Made by a program: the position numbers and the translations under genes. 29,309 nt of DNA from Bacteroidales bacterium. GTDB taxonomy: Bacteria; Bacteroidota; Bacteroidia; Bacteroidales; WCHB1-69. The notes below the pieces were generated by a model that was not told the DNA's origin, did not search any database, and saw only the letters and a program-made list of their open reading frames with translations. Location: positions 1-29,309 of the forward strand of contig JAEEUY010000193.1 in assembly GCA_016290715.1 (NCBI GenBank), in the 5' to 3' direction. Positions 16,201 through 24,074 of this stretch are shown here, in pieces; within the stretch, counting starts at the first letter, position 1, and each line of letters opens with the position of its first letter.

Positions 16201-19200
16201 GTCGCCTTCGTTTATCACCACTTCCATCGTGCGTTTCAACGTGCAGCCATATCCTGAACAGAATTGAATGTTGTTACGGAAACGACTTCTTGACTTACCC
16301 ACATCTCCAGAAAGAGAAATCGGAGATGATGTGGTACATTCCATAGACATATAAGATGAACCATTTACTCCACTGAAAACGGAGGTCCCGTTATCGCTTC
16401 CACTATTGTTCAAGATTGCCACTACAATAGAGTTGCCTGTCCAAACGAAATTATTGTCAAATTCAATGGTTACCCAACCGGTTTCAAATGTTACTTCACC
16501 TGTATAAACTTCTTGAAGTTCGGAGAGCGGGACATAGCCATCGCTATAATTCATCACAGTTCTGTCAGTATTTCCCAAATAAATGGTAATAGGTGATTTT
16601 GTTTGTTCACTGCCACTATATTGGAAAGAGACAGACCCGATTTCAGCTCCTTGCGTAAGCCCGTTCTCTAAAAGTTCTGTCGCAGTATATAATTGTTGGG
16701 TATAAGTGTAAAAGTTGTTAGAATAATAGCCCATAGGGAAAATGGAATTTGTCGCGGTACCATTGCCAATTGTGGTACAAGAGAGGCCTTCCATGCCGAC
16801 GGTTACGTTTATTTTTTTCCAAGCGCTGCTTATCCCGTTACCGCAATTCGATTGCAGATAAAAGTCCCATGTGCCTCGCCCAAGGTGTGATACAAATAAT
16901 TCCGGAGTGTCATTTACCGTTACGATAGTACCTGAGCCTTGTTCAAAACCATAAGGTCCGTATTCTACTATCCACTCTGTTTCTTGATCCGCAGGCTGCC
17001 ATGTCAGTTGCACTTCATGACGAGAAGGGAAGGTTGCGGTAATATGGGAAGGATACATACAACCCGAGCAGAGTCGGATGTTGCATAGTTGGTTATTCCG
17101 TTCCCCATAACTTGAAGTTGAGGGGAGTGAGCTGCCACTCCAATACAAAGTATTGTTTGTTGTGCCACTATGTTGGTTGAAGCTTCGGGTGTTAAAATAG
17201 CTGTTGGCGCTCCCAGTATTGTCCACAAATGCTATCACTATATTACTGCTGCCATCCCAGAAGAAAGGTTCGTCGAAAGCAAAGGTTTCCCAACGGTAAC
17301 AATTCTCTTCACAACCATCATTTGCATCGCGGGCCGCAAAAGTGAAGTTGTTTTCTTCATAAACGTTTGTAAGCACACCAAGGTCAAACCATTCGCTGTT
17401 GCTTTCAAAAGTCGTTTTTTCGGTATTGCCCATATAGATGGACATTTTTCGATCTTTCGTACTGGTCTCAGAATATTGTACGGAAAGGGAATATATAGGA
17501 GAACCCGGGATTAATCCCATTTCCCGTAGGTTATCAGCAGTATAAATCTGTTGTGTTCTTGAATATGCATCCCAGAAATTGGTTACCAAGGCACCCGTTG
17601 ATATATCTTCACCCTCTATGTCAACGCAGTCGTTGTCGCCCATCAAGTGTGCCGAAACAAGCTGCCAACGGCTAAACTCATTATTGCCACAATTGGAACG
17701 CACATAGAAGTCGTAAAGACCATTCTCCAATCTGCTAATCTGCGTTGTTGGGTTCCCCGTTACGGTGATTGTAGTGCCCGTGCCATGGGCAAAGCCTGCA
17801 AGTCCATACTCTATCGTCCACTCATTTTCCTGATATACCCGCTCCCAATCCAAACGAACCTCTGTACGAGATAAAACCGTACAAGTCAGACCTGTCGGTT
17901 GGAGACAAGAAGTGGCCATACACAATTTGATGTTGGCACGGTCGCTACTGAGACGATTGCTCCCTTCAACGTTTATTTTATACAGTGTGCTTCTTTCTCC
18001 GTGCCATGTATAACAAAAAGAACTATTATAATAATTCCCATCCAATTCGGTACTATTGTTTACAAACGCAATGACGATATTGCTATGACCATCCCAAACA
18101 AAAGGCGTCGTGAAATGGAATGGCACCCAGCGGCCCGGGTTGGTGTTGGTAAAGGTTATCAGTGCATTGGGATACACATTGACCAAAGTGGTGGTATCGA
18201 ACCAGTCATTTTCATCGTTGAACTGCTCTTTGTCGGTATGCCCCATAAAAACAGCCATATTCCGTGTGAGTGGATCGTTTACTGCAAATTGCACGGAAAG
18301 CGTTGCTATCGCATCTCCCGCGACAAATCCTCTTGCCGACAACTCATCGGCGGTGAAAATCTGCTGTGAGTGAGAGTACTGAGTGCCACTGGTAACCACA
18401 TAATCGTGAGAATATGTGCCCGTACCAATAGGTTCCAAACATTCACGCAACGCCTCCGTTTTAAAGGTGATGGGAGGGAGAGTTACATGGTCGCCATTTG
18501 TACAAGTATAGGAAAGATAAACATCGTAATAGGTATCCGCATTCAAATGGGAGAGATATGCCACCGTATCATCGGGGCGAATCGTGCTTCCCGTGCCGAT
18601 TTCAAATCCCTGCAGACCATATTCCAATTGCCAGTTGAAAGTGTGATTGGCAAATTGTTCAGATTGAAAAACTTCCCAAGTAATGGTGGCATTTTGAATA
18701 CCCACAGATTGGCAAGTAGGGGTATATACCATCGGCAAACAGGAAACAGAAGTGAGACGCAACAGAAAATCGTCGCAGGTCAATGAGCCTGAATAGTAAA
18801 TAGTAACCGCATTTTCTGAAGAAATAACACGTACTCCTTCATGTTGATCATACCCTAATTGGTCACTGGATAGAAGAAGTGTACCTGTCATATCAGTACC
18901 ATCATAAATTTCAAAATATTGGTTGTAATAGCTTAATAACTCCACCGAAACCTGATCACCGGGATTCGTAGGATAGAAAGTGATTTGATTTTCACAATTA
19001 TTGTTGAAACTTACACATGGATAAGTACTTTGACCTTTGGTCAGCGCCACATAGAGTGTATCCGTAAAGGTTTGGGTAGTAACCCCCGCCATATTGAAAA
19101 CGCTTAAACTTTGTCCTTCCGTTGCGGGTTTGACAAAAATAGCCGTATTATCGCTACTAAAATCGTAATTCCAATCTTCAATCACTAAGTTCCCGATAGC

Positions 19201-20283
19201 AAAAAAACCATCCATAAGACCACCCCATCCCCAGTTGAAATGGAAATAGTCGTTGGCATCATAACCATCACAAACAAAAGCATGTCCACCGCTGCCAGAA
19301 CCTGAATAATAAATGGGGCGATGCTGGTCTAATTCCTCTTTTAACATCACAATCCATTCTTCATCTTCAATCACCGTATTGGTGTACCAACCGCCCAAAC
19401 CATAACCTGCCACGTAATATTGGTAAGATTTGGTGGCAAGTTGGGCTTCATAACCAAAATGGTTAAGGAAGGCAGCACGGGCGCTTTCATCTATGGCAGC
19501 ACTCTCATTAACCCCATAATTCATATTCACAGCCACACCGCAGTGATACATAAGTGTTGCCACTGCGTTCACTTGCTGTTGAGTACTATGTTCATCCAAT
19601 TCATTAGGCATCAGTGAGTATTGATAAGTAGTATGAACAAAATCGGCAAATTGTTCGCCATAGGTTGCATGATTGTAACGGTGGGTGCCGAAACCTGTCG
19701 TGGGCCATTGGTGATAACGCATAATTTGAGCCATGGCTGTAGCCACACATCCTGTATAAGTCTGGTTTTCGCCATCGTTGGGACAAAGGGCGTTGTAATA
19801 AGGCAACTGATCCCAAGTGGTCGTCAACAAAGGATTTACAGAACGGAGCCCTCCCTGACGAGGACGTTCCCTGCCTTCTGATAATTCCATCCAACTTCTT
19901 CTCACCGTCTCATTAGCAGAAATATTCTGTTGCTTTACTGCTGCAATCTGGTCAGCATAACTCTGCAACCATACATTCGCATTGGCGGGGATATTCCCTG
20001 CATCAAAATTCCCGTTCGTGGCATAACCTAAAACAGGGATAACTGCATCATCGGCAGAAACAATCACAAATCCATTCCCTACACGATAAACATAAAACAA
20101 AGCATTGCTTCGGTCATTGGATTTGGTGTAAACCAGTGTACACTCGCTATTCCTTGTGATGGAAGGCGATTGCTGGCACATAAAGTTAAGGGCTATAACT
20201 TTGGCCTGATCCGGACTTACGGGAGCGGCAAACAAGGCAAAGAAATTCGCCAGAATAACTAATAAGGAGAACAACTTTTTCAT
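10237..20283 (-). CDS. Giant T9SS-exported C10 peptidase with beta-helix and tandem-repeat domains
   Basis: A 3348-residue protein. In order: signal peptide (1 to about 20); prodomain (about 21-150); C10 (streptopain-type) cysteine peptidase (about 151-375) with catalytic Cys179 in YTGCVATAMAQIM and His334 in SGGHAFVCDGY, then FHFNWGWGGLMDGFF; a CUB-like part (about 405-512); Fn3-like domain (513-610); three copies of a 180-residue module, each headed by C-x-x-I-G-type starts (about 615, 884, 1168), separated by Fn3-like domains with EYG-x2-GF-x2-G(S/T)G; two right-handed beta-helix domains (about 1400-1865 and 1885-2335, many GGGVY and C-x-I/V-x-x-N rungs); a Cys-rich repeat array (about 2337-2892); PKD/Fn3-like parts; two further divergent repeats; and a type A T9SS sorting domain (LFPNPTTG at 3270 to the end). 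It is thus exported across the outer membrane and probably anchored to the surface, where the protease may be an adhesin-linked digestive or host-attacking enzyme. A -7 motif lies at 20351-20358. Confidence 0.93.
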   Translation of the reverse strand: MKKLFSLLVILANFFALFAAPVSPDQAKVIALNFMCQQSPSITRNSECTLVYTKSNDRSNALFYVYRVGNGFVIVSADDAVIPVLGYATNGNFDAGNIPANANVWLQSYADQIAAVKQQNISANETVRRSWMELSEGRERPRQGGLRSVNPLLTTTWDQLPYYNALCPNDGENQTYTGCVATAMAQIMRYHQWPTTGFGTHRYNHATYGEQFADFVHTTYQYSLMPNELDEHSTQQQVNAVATLMYHCGVAVNMNYGVNESAAIDESARAAFLNHFGYEAQLATKSYQYYVAGYGLGGWYTNTVIEDEEWIVMLKEELDQHRPIYYSGSGSGGHAFVCDGYDANDYFHFNWGWGGLMDGFFAIGNLVIEDWNYDFSSDNTAIFVKPATEGQSLSVFNMAGVTTQTFTDTLYVALTKGQSTYPCVSFNNNCENQITFYPTNPGDQVSVELLSYYNQYFEIYDGTDMTGTLLLSSDQLGYDQHEGVRVISSENAVTIYYSGSLTCDDFLLRLTSVSCLPMVYTPTCQSVGIQNATITWEVFQSEQFANHTFNWQLEYGLQGFEIGTGSTIRPDDTVAYLSHLNADTYYDVYLSYTCTNGDHVTLPPITFKTEALRECLEPIGTGTYSHDYVVTSGTQYSHSQQIFTADELSARGFVAGDAIATLSVQFAVNDPLTRNMAVFMGHTDKEQFNDENDWFDTTTLVNVYPNALITFTNTNPGRWVPFHFTTPFVWDGHSNIVIAFVNNSTELDGNYYNSSFCYTWHGERSTLYKINVEGSNRLSSDRANIKLCMATSCLQPTGLTCTVLSRTEVRLDWERVYQENEWTIEYGLAGFAHGTGTTITVTGNPTTQISRLENGLYDFYVRSNCGNNEFSRWQLVSAHLMGDNDCVDIEGEDISTGALVTNFWDAYSRTQQIYTADNLREMGLIPGSPIYSLSVQYSETSTKDRKMSIYMGNTEKTTFESNSEWFDLGVLTNVYEENNFTFAARDANDGCEENCYRWETFAFDEPFFWDGSSNIVIAFVDNTGSANSYFNTRSFNQHSGTTNNTLYWSGSSLPSTSSYGERNNQLCNIRLCSGCMYPSHITATFPSRHEVQLTWQPADQETEWIVEYGPYGFEQGSGTIVTVNDTPELFVSHLGRGTWDFYLQSNCGNGISSAWKKINVTVGMEGLSCTTIGNGTATNSIFPMGYYSNNFYTYTQQLYTATELLENGLTQGAEIGSVSFQYSGSEQTKSPITIYLGNTDRTVMNYSDGYVPLSELQEVYTGEVTFETGWVTIEFDNNFVWTGNSIVVAILNNSGSDNGTSVFSGVNGSSYMSMECTTSSPISLSGDVGKSRSRFRNNIQFCSGYGCTLKRTMEVVINEGDSYEFYGRLLTEQGRYKHKWYVDEECDSSVTLNLIVRRIIYVVSGGARAHTGASWADAMDFQEAMDIAASFENVTPFIYVKRGTYTGNLQSTNSFEIKPKVRAYGGFAGTETPDFDLNNRNISGNRTTLSGENTRRVLYQNEDFTDNNAALFDGFTIRAGSANVVDEGGGVYMRRNCTLQNCVITANTATIAATDDNITKYGIAVYNNGGYLKNCNIYNNSVSIAGPEHRHSVYGVGVYSQNGDIDDCTIQSNITNYDGNGNSWDVQGGAVYLRNNNRVSNCNLTLNSATNGGAVYANISDQNANITLDRCVISNNTSRKNGGGLYANDERWNPNDPENVVLTQCLIGNNACANNGGGVYDRGYNTTFRNCNIVRNAAASHAGGIYVERGGTMFLNSIIWGNKIASEHNQIEIENNRYVTFRNTALQDSYSGAITLQAENGGDGIGYPMFAGPTAEAGVDITNAIGDWTLQEGSICIDMGNNDFMTEESDLAGNVRIQQDRIDLGVYESSYNMAFPIHPEAESNIIYVTTTGAGRQDGSSWSNAVGDLQYAMDVAAGYTVPASVWVAAGTYSPSRSYIVQPNVAVYGSFVGNEPYTYDLSQRDFDNNATILDGGNTIRVMDKTCPFTANNIGNPALPFRNGESLWDGFTVQNGYYYNDNYYEGRDNRYGAGYLLDNTTLLHCTFTQNNRHALYAKNCVLSYCQFNHNTGNGLVGEQVTIDHSTAIGNSEKGMKLSNNSDIKYSTLNENGYGGINLTNSKMTECTVSNNSFNDFGITSSESHITNSFVTNNSGGGVNSSRDIYINVNIANNDRSSYGAGVYTTTETQFVNCNIVRNYNRYASNTASGGVYASSSSSTFTNCIIWGNVTFHVPASSNIYGDATYSYCAIEGGATGTANITLDSLNSGSDPNAYYPNFVNPSDTAGHVYRNDYDWNLAAGSACINRGIPTTTSLNLPAYDLGGSLRIKQQQIDIGAYEYGDVMVTRIQDSVCSGEEYTFDDDPDHYIFHREPGNYIDTFTNYQNNTDYLIYVNLKVNDKYDLYLQESICEGDVYMFDGQPRSEPGDYAAYYQTTSGCDSNVTVNLTVLPHSYNTITATCCDSYTWNNETYNVSGEYQQIFEAANGCDSIVTLYLTVNHSDTVEFYQTACTSFIWNGITYRQSGNYTQILHNHNGCDSVITMHLTILDVLTSEFSVATCEQYNWDEITYTTSGDKVRQFVSSQGCDSIVTLHLTLYQPTESAQHLTVCDRYEWNGESYTTSGIYQKNFTNAHGCDSTATLYLTVNYSSTYEFDDVACDSYTWNNQTYTTSGDYEQVFTNAVGCDSTVTLHLTINYSNSYEFDAVACDSYTWNNQTYTTSGDYEQVFTNAVGCDSTVTLHLTINHSNSYEFDDVACDSYTWNNQTYTTSGDYEQVLTNAVGCDSTVTLHLTVNYSSQTELTVVACDEYIWNNISYYNSGDYDQVFTNAAGCDSTVTLHLTIHRSAAVDDYLTICENELPQSYSDTIFEAGTATGTYEVHLLTQHGCDSTVTLHLTIVPTPMPQLIINGTITACSSSSATLSVEGDYATYAWSTEETTSTIEVTTPGYYWVEVTDENGCTILSETSQLGVSTLIPETPSICMVGVENGHNLVIWEEMSDNANVQNYRIYRENDQANVYELLATIPATQPNVYEDITADPSVRAYRYKVTAMDVCQGETPMSELHKSVHLTINRGIGNTWNLIWSHYEGVEFSSYRLYRGTANNNMELIATLPSTLTSYTDFENLDGALFYQIEVVMNSSCLLHRDTTYTGSRSNIVYNGERVYTETTVDACDNYEWFDNTFTQSGDYEHSYTSELGYECTATLHLNIHPSVTTTENLTISENDLPYTYGDTIFEVGTPLSSTYTLHFLTQYGCDSTVTLHLTITTGIEENAENGELTLFPNPTTGIIQIQYVTPHNNFENIEIQLFNIYGQKLLSLPMQSEHAVIDLSPYATGMYLVKLIQHHKVMAIRKIVKE
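11776..12951 (-). repeat. Eight in-frame 147-bp tandem repeats (49 residues each)
   Basis: Eight consecutive units of exactly 147 bp within the giant gene encode residues 2445-2836. The consensus is built round CDSYTWNNQTYTTSGDY, then VFTNA-x-GCDSTVTLHLTI, with two Cys per unit. The three units at 11923-12363 are almost identical in DNA, whereas the upstream units (12364-12951) are diverged. Further divergent units flank the array: two before it, one directly after it, one before the first beta-helix and two near the C-terminus. Confidence 0.92.
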
Positions 20284-20350
20284 AAAATAGCTTATTATTT
20301 ATTAATATTAATTTTTCTAAAAATTTCTGGTAATTAAGCAATTAAATTTG

Positions 20351-20358
20351 CAAAAGTA
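20351..20358 (-). promoter_or_regulatory. Putative -7 motif (TACTTTTG) of the giant T9SS gene
   Basis: On the minus strand an exact TAnnTTTG, 67 bp upstream of the ATG, leaving an A/T-rich leader of about 60 nt. It is divergent to the prs motif at 20451-20458, with 92 bp between the two. The 220-bp intergenic stretch holds no further gene. Confidence 0.55.
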
Positions 20359-20450
20359 CAATTTTTTTCAATTCATAAAGTCGGTGTATTTGAAATAAAA
20401 AAATATTCTTATTTTTAACAAAAGTTAATCTTGGAATTGCAAAAAACACG

Positions 20451-20458
20451 TACCTTTG
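20451..20458 (+). promoter_or_regulatory. Putative -7 motif (TACCTTTG) of the prs operon
   Basis: An exact TAnnTTTG followed by CAACG, 45 bp upstream of the prs ATG. A TTG at 20431-20433 is a possible -33 element. It is the only clear promoter for the six genes up to kdsC. Confidence 0.6.
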
Positions 20459-20503
20459 CAACGTTAAACTTATAATAATCAAACAACTCAAAATCAATAA
20501 TTT

Positions 20504-21445
20504 ATGAAAAAGAATGTGGCATTAGTCACCGGACATGCTAATCAAGCCCTGGCAGAAAAAATATCTGCCAAATTGGGAGTGGCTCTATTAGATGAAGAAA
20601 TTGTACAATTTAAAGATGGAGAGATACAAGCGTATTACAATGAAACCATCAGAGGAAAACACGTTTTCATCATTCAACCCACTTTTTCTCCTGCCGAAAA
20701 TATTTTGGAGTTGCTTATTTTAATCGACGCGGCCAAAAGAGCCTCCGCGAAAGAAATTATTGCAGTAGTCCCCTATTTCGGATACTCCCGTCAAGACAGA
20801 AAAGACAGGCCACGTACTTCCATCGGTGCCAAACTGATGGCCAACCTATTAACTGCTGCAGGCATCAACCGTTTGATTACTATGGATTTACATGCAGATC
20901 AAATTCAAGGATTTTTTGAAGTGCCGGTTGATCATTTGTATGCTTCAACAGTATTTCTTCCTTATATACGGAATTTGAAATGGGATAACCTTTGTATTGT
21001 ATCGCCCGACACTGGCGGAACAAAGCGAGCTTCCACGTATGCCAAGCATTTGGCGTGTGATTTTGCCATCGGTTTCAAACAAAGAGAAAAGGCAAATGAA
21101 GTGGCCACTCTTCAAATTATCGGTAGTGTGAAAGATAAAAATGTTATTTTATTGGATGATATTATGGATACCGGCGGCACTTTGTGTAAAGCTGCCGACA
21201 GAGTGAAAGAGTTGGGAGCCAACAAAGTATATGCTATGTGCACCCACGCCCTCCTATCGGGAAACGCAATGGAGAAGCTGGAAGCATCGTCTATCGACAA
21301 GATTATCGTTACCGATACCATCCCACTAAAACGCCCGTCCGACAAATTTGAAGTGCTGACCATTTCCGCAGTCGTTGCCGATGTAATAAAAAGTGTAGTG
21401 GAGCACACCTCTATTGCCCCTCATTTTGAAATCGGGAATATTTAA
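20504..21445 (+). CDS. prs: Ribose-phosphate pyrophosphokinase
   Basis: Makes PRPP from ribose-5-phosphate and ATP for nucleotide, His, Trp and NAD synthesis; cytoplasmic hexamer in the family. The 313-residue length is usual. Motifs seen: FKDGEIQAYYNETIRGKHV, the ATP-binding flexible part VVPYFGYSRQDRK, MDLHADQIQGFF, VSPDTGGTKRA, and the PRPP-binding loop VILLDDIMDTGGTL. A class I enzyme by its sequence features. It leads a plus-strand gene string and is separated from the next gene by only 32 bp without a terminator, so co-transcription with the folding factors is likely. Confidence 0.96.
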   Translation: MKKNVALVTGHANQALAEKISAKLGVALLDEEIVQFKDGEIQAYYNETIRGKHVFIIQPTFSPAENILELLILIDAAKRASAKEIIAVVPYFGYSRQDRKDRPRTSIGAKLMANLLTAAGINRLITMDLHADQIQGFFEVPVDHLYASTVFLPYIRNLKWDNLCIVSPDTGGTKRASTYAKHLACDFAIGFKQREKANEVATLQIIGSVKDKNVILLDDIMDTGGTLCKAADRVKELGANKVYAMCTHALLSGNAMEKLEASSIDKIIVTDTIPLKRPSDKFEVLTISAVVADVIKSVVEHTSIAPHFEIGNI

Positions 21446-21477
21446 TTGTAATATTTTGATTCACAAGTTATTATAAC

Positions 21478-23229
21478 ATGAATAAATCGAAAAACATTTT
21501 TTGTCTCTTCTTTGTTGCGTTTTTTGCCCAAATATTAATAGCGCAAAATACACAAGAACCTCTGCTGATCATCGGCAGTGATTCCATTTATCCTTCAGAA
21601 TTTATCACTACTTATTCCAAAAACAACGATTTTCAAAAAGCAACCGAACAAGATTTGCGGGAATATTTGGATCTGTTTATCAATTTTAAACTAAAGGTAA
21701 AAGAAGGTGAATATTTAAAAATTGATACCGTTCCCCGCTTTAGGGCAGAACTGAAATCTTACGAAAAGCAGTCATCGCAACAATATCTTGTAGATAAGGA
21801 AGTTACAGACCTTTTGCTTCATGAAGCCTATGAGCGTTCCCGCTATTACCTTCGCGCTTCACACATTTTATTCGCTTGTGACAAGAATGCCGAACCGAAA
21901 GATACCCTCCTCGTTTACAACAAAGCACTTCAAGTGCGAAACCAAATATTAAATGGAGAGATCAGTTTTGCCGATGCGGCAGTGAAGTATTCCGAGGACC
22001 CCTCCGCACGCGATTTCGTCAACCCTCAAACAGGACGCTCCCACGTGGGCAATCGCGGCGACTTGGGATTCTTCTCCGTTTTTGATCTTGTATATCCCTT
22101 TGAATCAGGTGCTTTCAATACACCCGTAGGCCAAATCTCATTGCCCGTCAGAACCCAATTTGGGTATCATCTTATCTATGTTACCCGTAAAATTGATGCC
22201 GTTCAAAATATTTCCGTTGAACAAATTTATCTGAATGACACTACCGCCAAAAGAGGGTTGATGCTTCCTACTACAAAAGAACGCATTTTGGCCATCCAAG
22301 CCGATTTGAAAGCGGGAAAATCGTTTGAAGAATTGGTGCCCATTTACACCGAAGATAAAGCGACAGCCAATAATAATGGGTTAATGGAACCCTTCTCCCC
22401 CAATCATCGTCACGGCGATTTTGTGGAAGCAGTACTGAATTTAAAACTCCATGAAATCTCACAACCTATTGCCTCTCAAACGGGGTGGCATATCGTTAAG
22501 TTAATGGGAATTGAAAATTACGAGTTGAACGATCAGATGAAAGCGGAAATAAAAAATCAAATCTCCCGCGACAGCCGAAGCTATAAAAGCAAAGAATCGT
22601 TCGTGGCCAAGTTGAAAAAAGATTATCAATATGATGAAAAGAACCGCGCGAAAGGCTTGAAATATGTTATGGCGAAACTCCCCGCCGACTTTTTCAGTGG
22701 TGTTCCGTCCGAAAGACCGACACTCCCTAAAGATATCAGAAAAGTGAAACCTTTGTGCACTTTTGGCGATACAGCAATTACTACAGAATTTTTCTTCATT
22801 CATATCAGTCGCTATCGTGGACTCGAATTGAACAAAACCCAAGCGATGAAATTCCTGAATGAACGCTTGGATTATTTGGTAGAAGAGAAGCTGATACAAT
22901 ATGAATATGCTCATTTGATGGACAAATACCCGGAATACAGGGCTTTGCAAAAGGAATTTCACGATGGAATGGTTTTGTATGAAATGAATACGGAAAAGGT
23001 ATGGGCTGCGGCCATGAAAGACTCTACTGGTTTGGAAAAATTCTATCAACAAAACCTGGCAAAATATGTGGATCCGCAAACTTCTCTTCCACAGCCACTT
23101 GATGAAATCAGAGCCGTGGTTATCACCGATTATCAAGAGTATCTTGATAAAAAATGGATTGCAGAACTTCGTGAAAAATATCAACCTGTTTTAAACGAAA
23201 AGGTATTCAATAATTTATTAAAACGTTAA
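21478..23229 (+). CDS. Periplasmic peptidyl-prolyl isomerase with two parvulin domains (PpiC/SurA-like)
   Basis: A 583-residue foldase that should assist outer-membrane protein folding in the periplasm. It begins with a signal peptide (residues 1 to about 23, FFAQILIAQN), then a SurA-like N-domain with the typical LFINFKLKVKEGEYLKIDT (about 66-85). Parvulin domain 1 covers about 124-240 (YLRASHILFAC ... GNRGDLGFFSVFDLVYPFE ... FGYHLIYV) and parvulin domain 2 about 240-345 (ISVEQIYLND ... SFEELVPIYTEDKATANN ... GWHIVKL). The C-terminal 230 residues form a second helical chaperone-like part. It is followed after 2 bp by a related lipoprotein gene, suggesting a joint role. The length is normal for Bacteroidota homologues. 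Confidence 0.93.
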   Translation: MNKSKNIFCLFFVAFFAQILIAQNTQEPLLIIGSDSIYPSEFITTYSKNNDFQKATEQDLREYLDLFINFKLKVKEGEYLKIDTVPRFRAELKSYEKQSSQQYLVDKEVTDLLLHEAYERSRYYLRASHILFACDKNAEPKDTLLVYNKALQVRNQILNGEISFADAAVKYSEDPSARDFVNPQTGRSHVGNRGDLGFFSVFDLVYPFESGAFNTPVGQISLPVRTQFGYHLIYVTRKIDAVQNISVEQIYLNDTTAKRGLMLPTTKERILAIQADLKAGKSFEELVPIYTEDKATANNNGLMEPFSPNHRHGDFVEAVLNLKLHEISQPIASQTGWHIVKLMGIENYELNDQMKAEIKNQISRDSRSYKSKESFVAKLKKDYQYDEKNRAKGLKYVMAKLPADFFSGVPSERPTLPKDIRKVKPLCTFGDTAITTEFFFIHISRYRGLELNKTQAMKFLNERLDYLVEEKLIQYEYAHLMDKYPEYRALQKEFHDGMVLYEMNTEKVWAAAMKDSTGLEKFYQQNLAKYVDPQTSLPQPLDEIRAVVITDYQEYLDKKWIAELREKYQPVLNEKVFNNLLKR

Positions 23230-23231
23230 GC

Positions 23232-24059
23232 GTGAAGCGCTACTTTTGTTTTTTCTTTTTGCTGATTATCTGCTGCACCGCTTGTCAAAAAAAAGACAGG
23301 GTGGTAGCAGAGATTTATTACCACAAACTTTACGCTTCGGAAGTGGTGGCACAGATGCCTCACGGTCTTTCGGATAATGACAGCATTGACTTGGCCAACA
23401 GCATTATCCATGATTGGATCGTTGAACAAATTGTTTTGCATGATGCGAACAAAGTACTTTCTCTAACAGAAAAAAATTGCGAGAAAGAGTTGGAAATGTA
23501 TAGAAAAAATGTAATTAAACAGAAGTATTTTGACAAACTGACTGCAGATACAAGTTTATATAATGTGAGCGATGAAGAGGTGATAAACTTTATCAAGTTG
23601 ACTAATGGCAAATGGGAAGTTGAAAGAAATCTGGTGAAAATCAATTACATTAAGAGTGCCAAAAATTCCGCTATTATTCCTCAAATCAAAGAAATTCTTT
23701 TTGACGAATCCCGCAGAGTAACGGAAAAGAGCGAGATTGAAAACTTGTGTGCCGATTCTGTCGAGTATTTTATTGATGATGACCAATGGCTCTCATGGGA
23801 TGATATTCAGCAAGAGGTGAATGTGGATTTAACCAAACAAGATCAACAGTTTCCCAAATACATTGAAAAAGTACAAGGACAAAGTTGTTATTTGATGGCT
23901 ATTTTGGCTTACAAATCAGATCAGGCCAGCACCGAATCGAATGCTTATATTGAGAATGTGAGAAATTTGTTGATTCAAAAAAAGAAGGCGGAATATATTC
24001 AACAACACGTTGAAAAATTACGATTACAAGCAGAGCAGTCAGGTAAAATTATTAAATAA
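23232..24059 (+). CDS. SurA-like chaperone lipoprotein without PPIase domain
   Basis: A 275-residue protein with a GTG start 2 bp after the preceding stop. MKRYFCFFFLLIICCTAC is a lipoprotein signal with the lipobox CTAC (Cys18). The rest is helical and resembles the N-terminal chaperone part of SurA-type proteins: IIHDWIVEQIVLHDANK and a long charged C-terminal helix. No parvulin domain is present, so catalytic isomerisation is not expected. In many Bacteroidota a trio of SurA-like genes stands together; here a two-parvulin enzyme lies directly upstream. The likely role is periplasmic handling of outer-membrane proteins, inferred from context. No ATG is found near; the GTG fits the signal peptide exactly. 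Confidence 0.8.
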   Translation: MKRYFCFFFLLIICCTACQKKDRVVAEIYYHKLYASEVVAQMPHGLSDNDSIDLANSIIHDWIVEQIVLHDANKVLSLTEKNCEKELEMYRKNVIKQKYFDKLTADTSLYNVSDEEVINFIKLTNGKWEVERNLVKINYIKSAKNSAIIPQIKEILFDESRRVTEKSEIENLCADSVEYFIDDDQWLSWDDIQQEVNVDLTKQDQQFPKYIEKVQGQSCYLMAILAYKSDQASTESNAYIENVRNLLIQKKKAEYIQQHVEKLRLQAEQSGKIIK

Positions 24060-24074
24060 TAGCAGATTTCATCG

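Noticed and set aside
10909..19881. Many plus-strand open frames of 60-156 codons inside the giant gene (for example 11662-12084, 14707-15168 and 17899-18369)
   Set aside because: They lie antisense to a continuous, domain-rich 3348-codon gene, have no recognisable motifs, signal peptides or promoters, and reflect the base composition of the opposite strand.
22501..23184. A 227-codon minus-strand open frame
   Set aside because: It is fully antisense to the parvulin-type PPIase gene, and its Phe/Ile-rich translation is what the complement of Lys/Glu-rich coding sequence gives.
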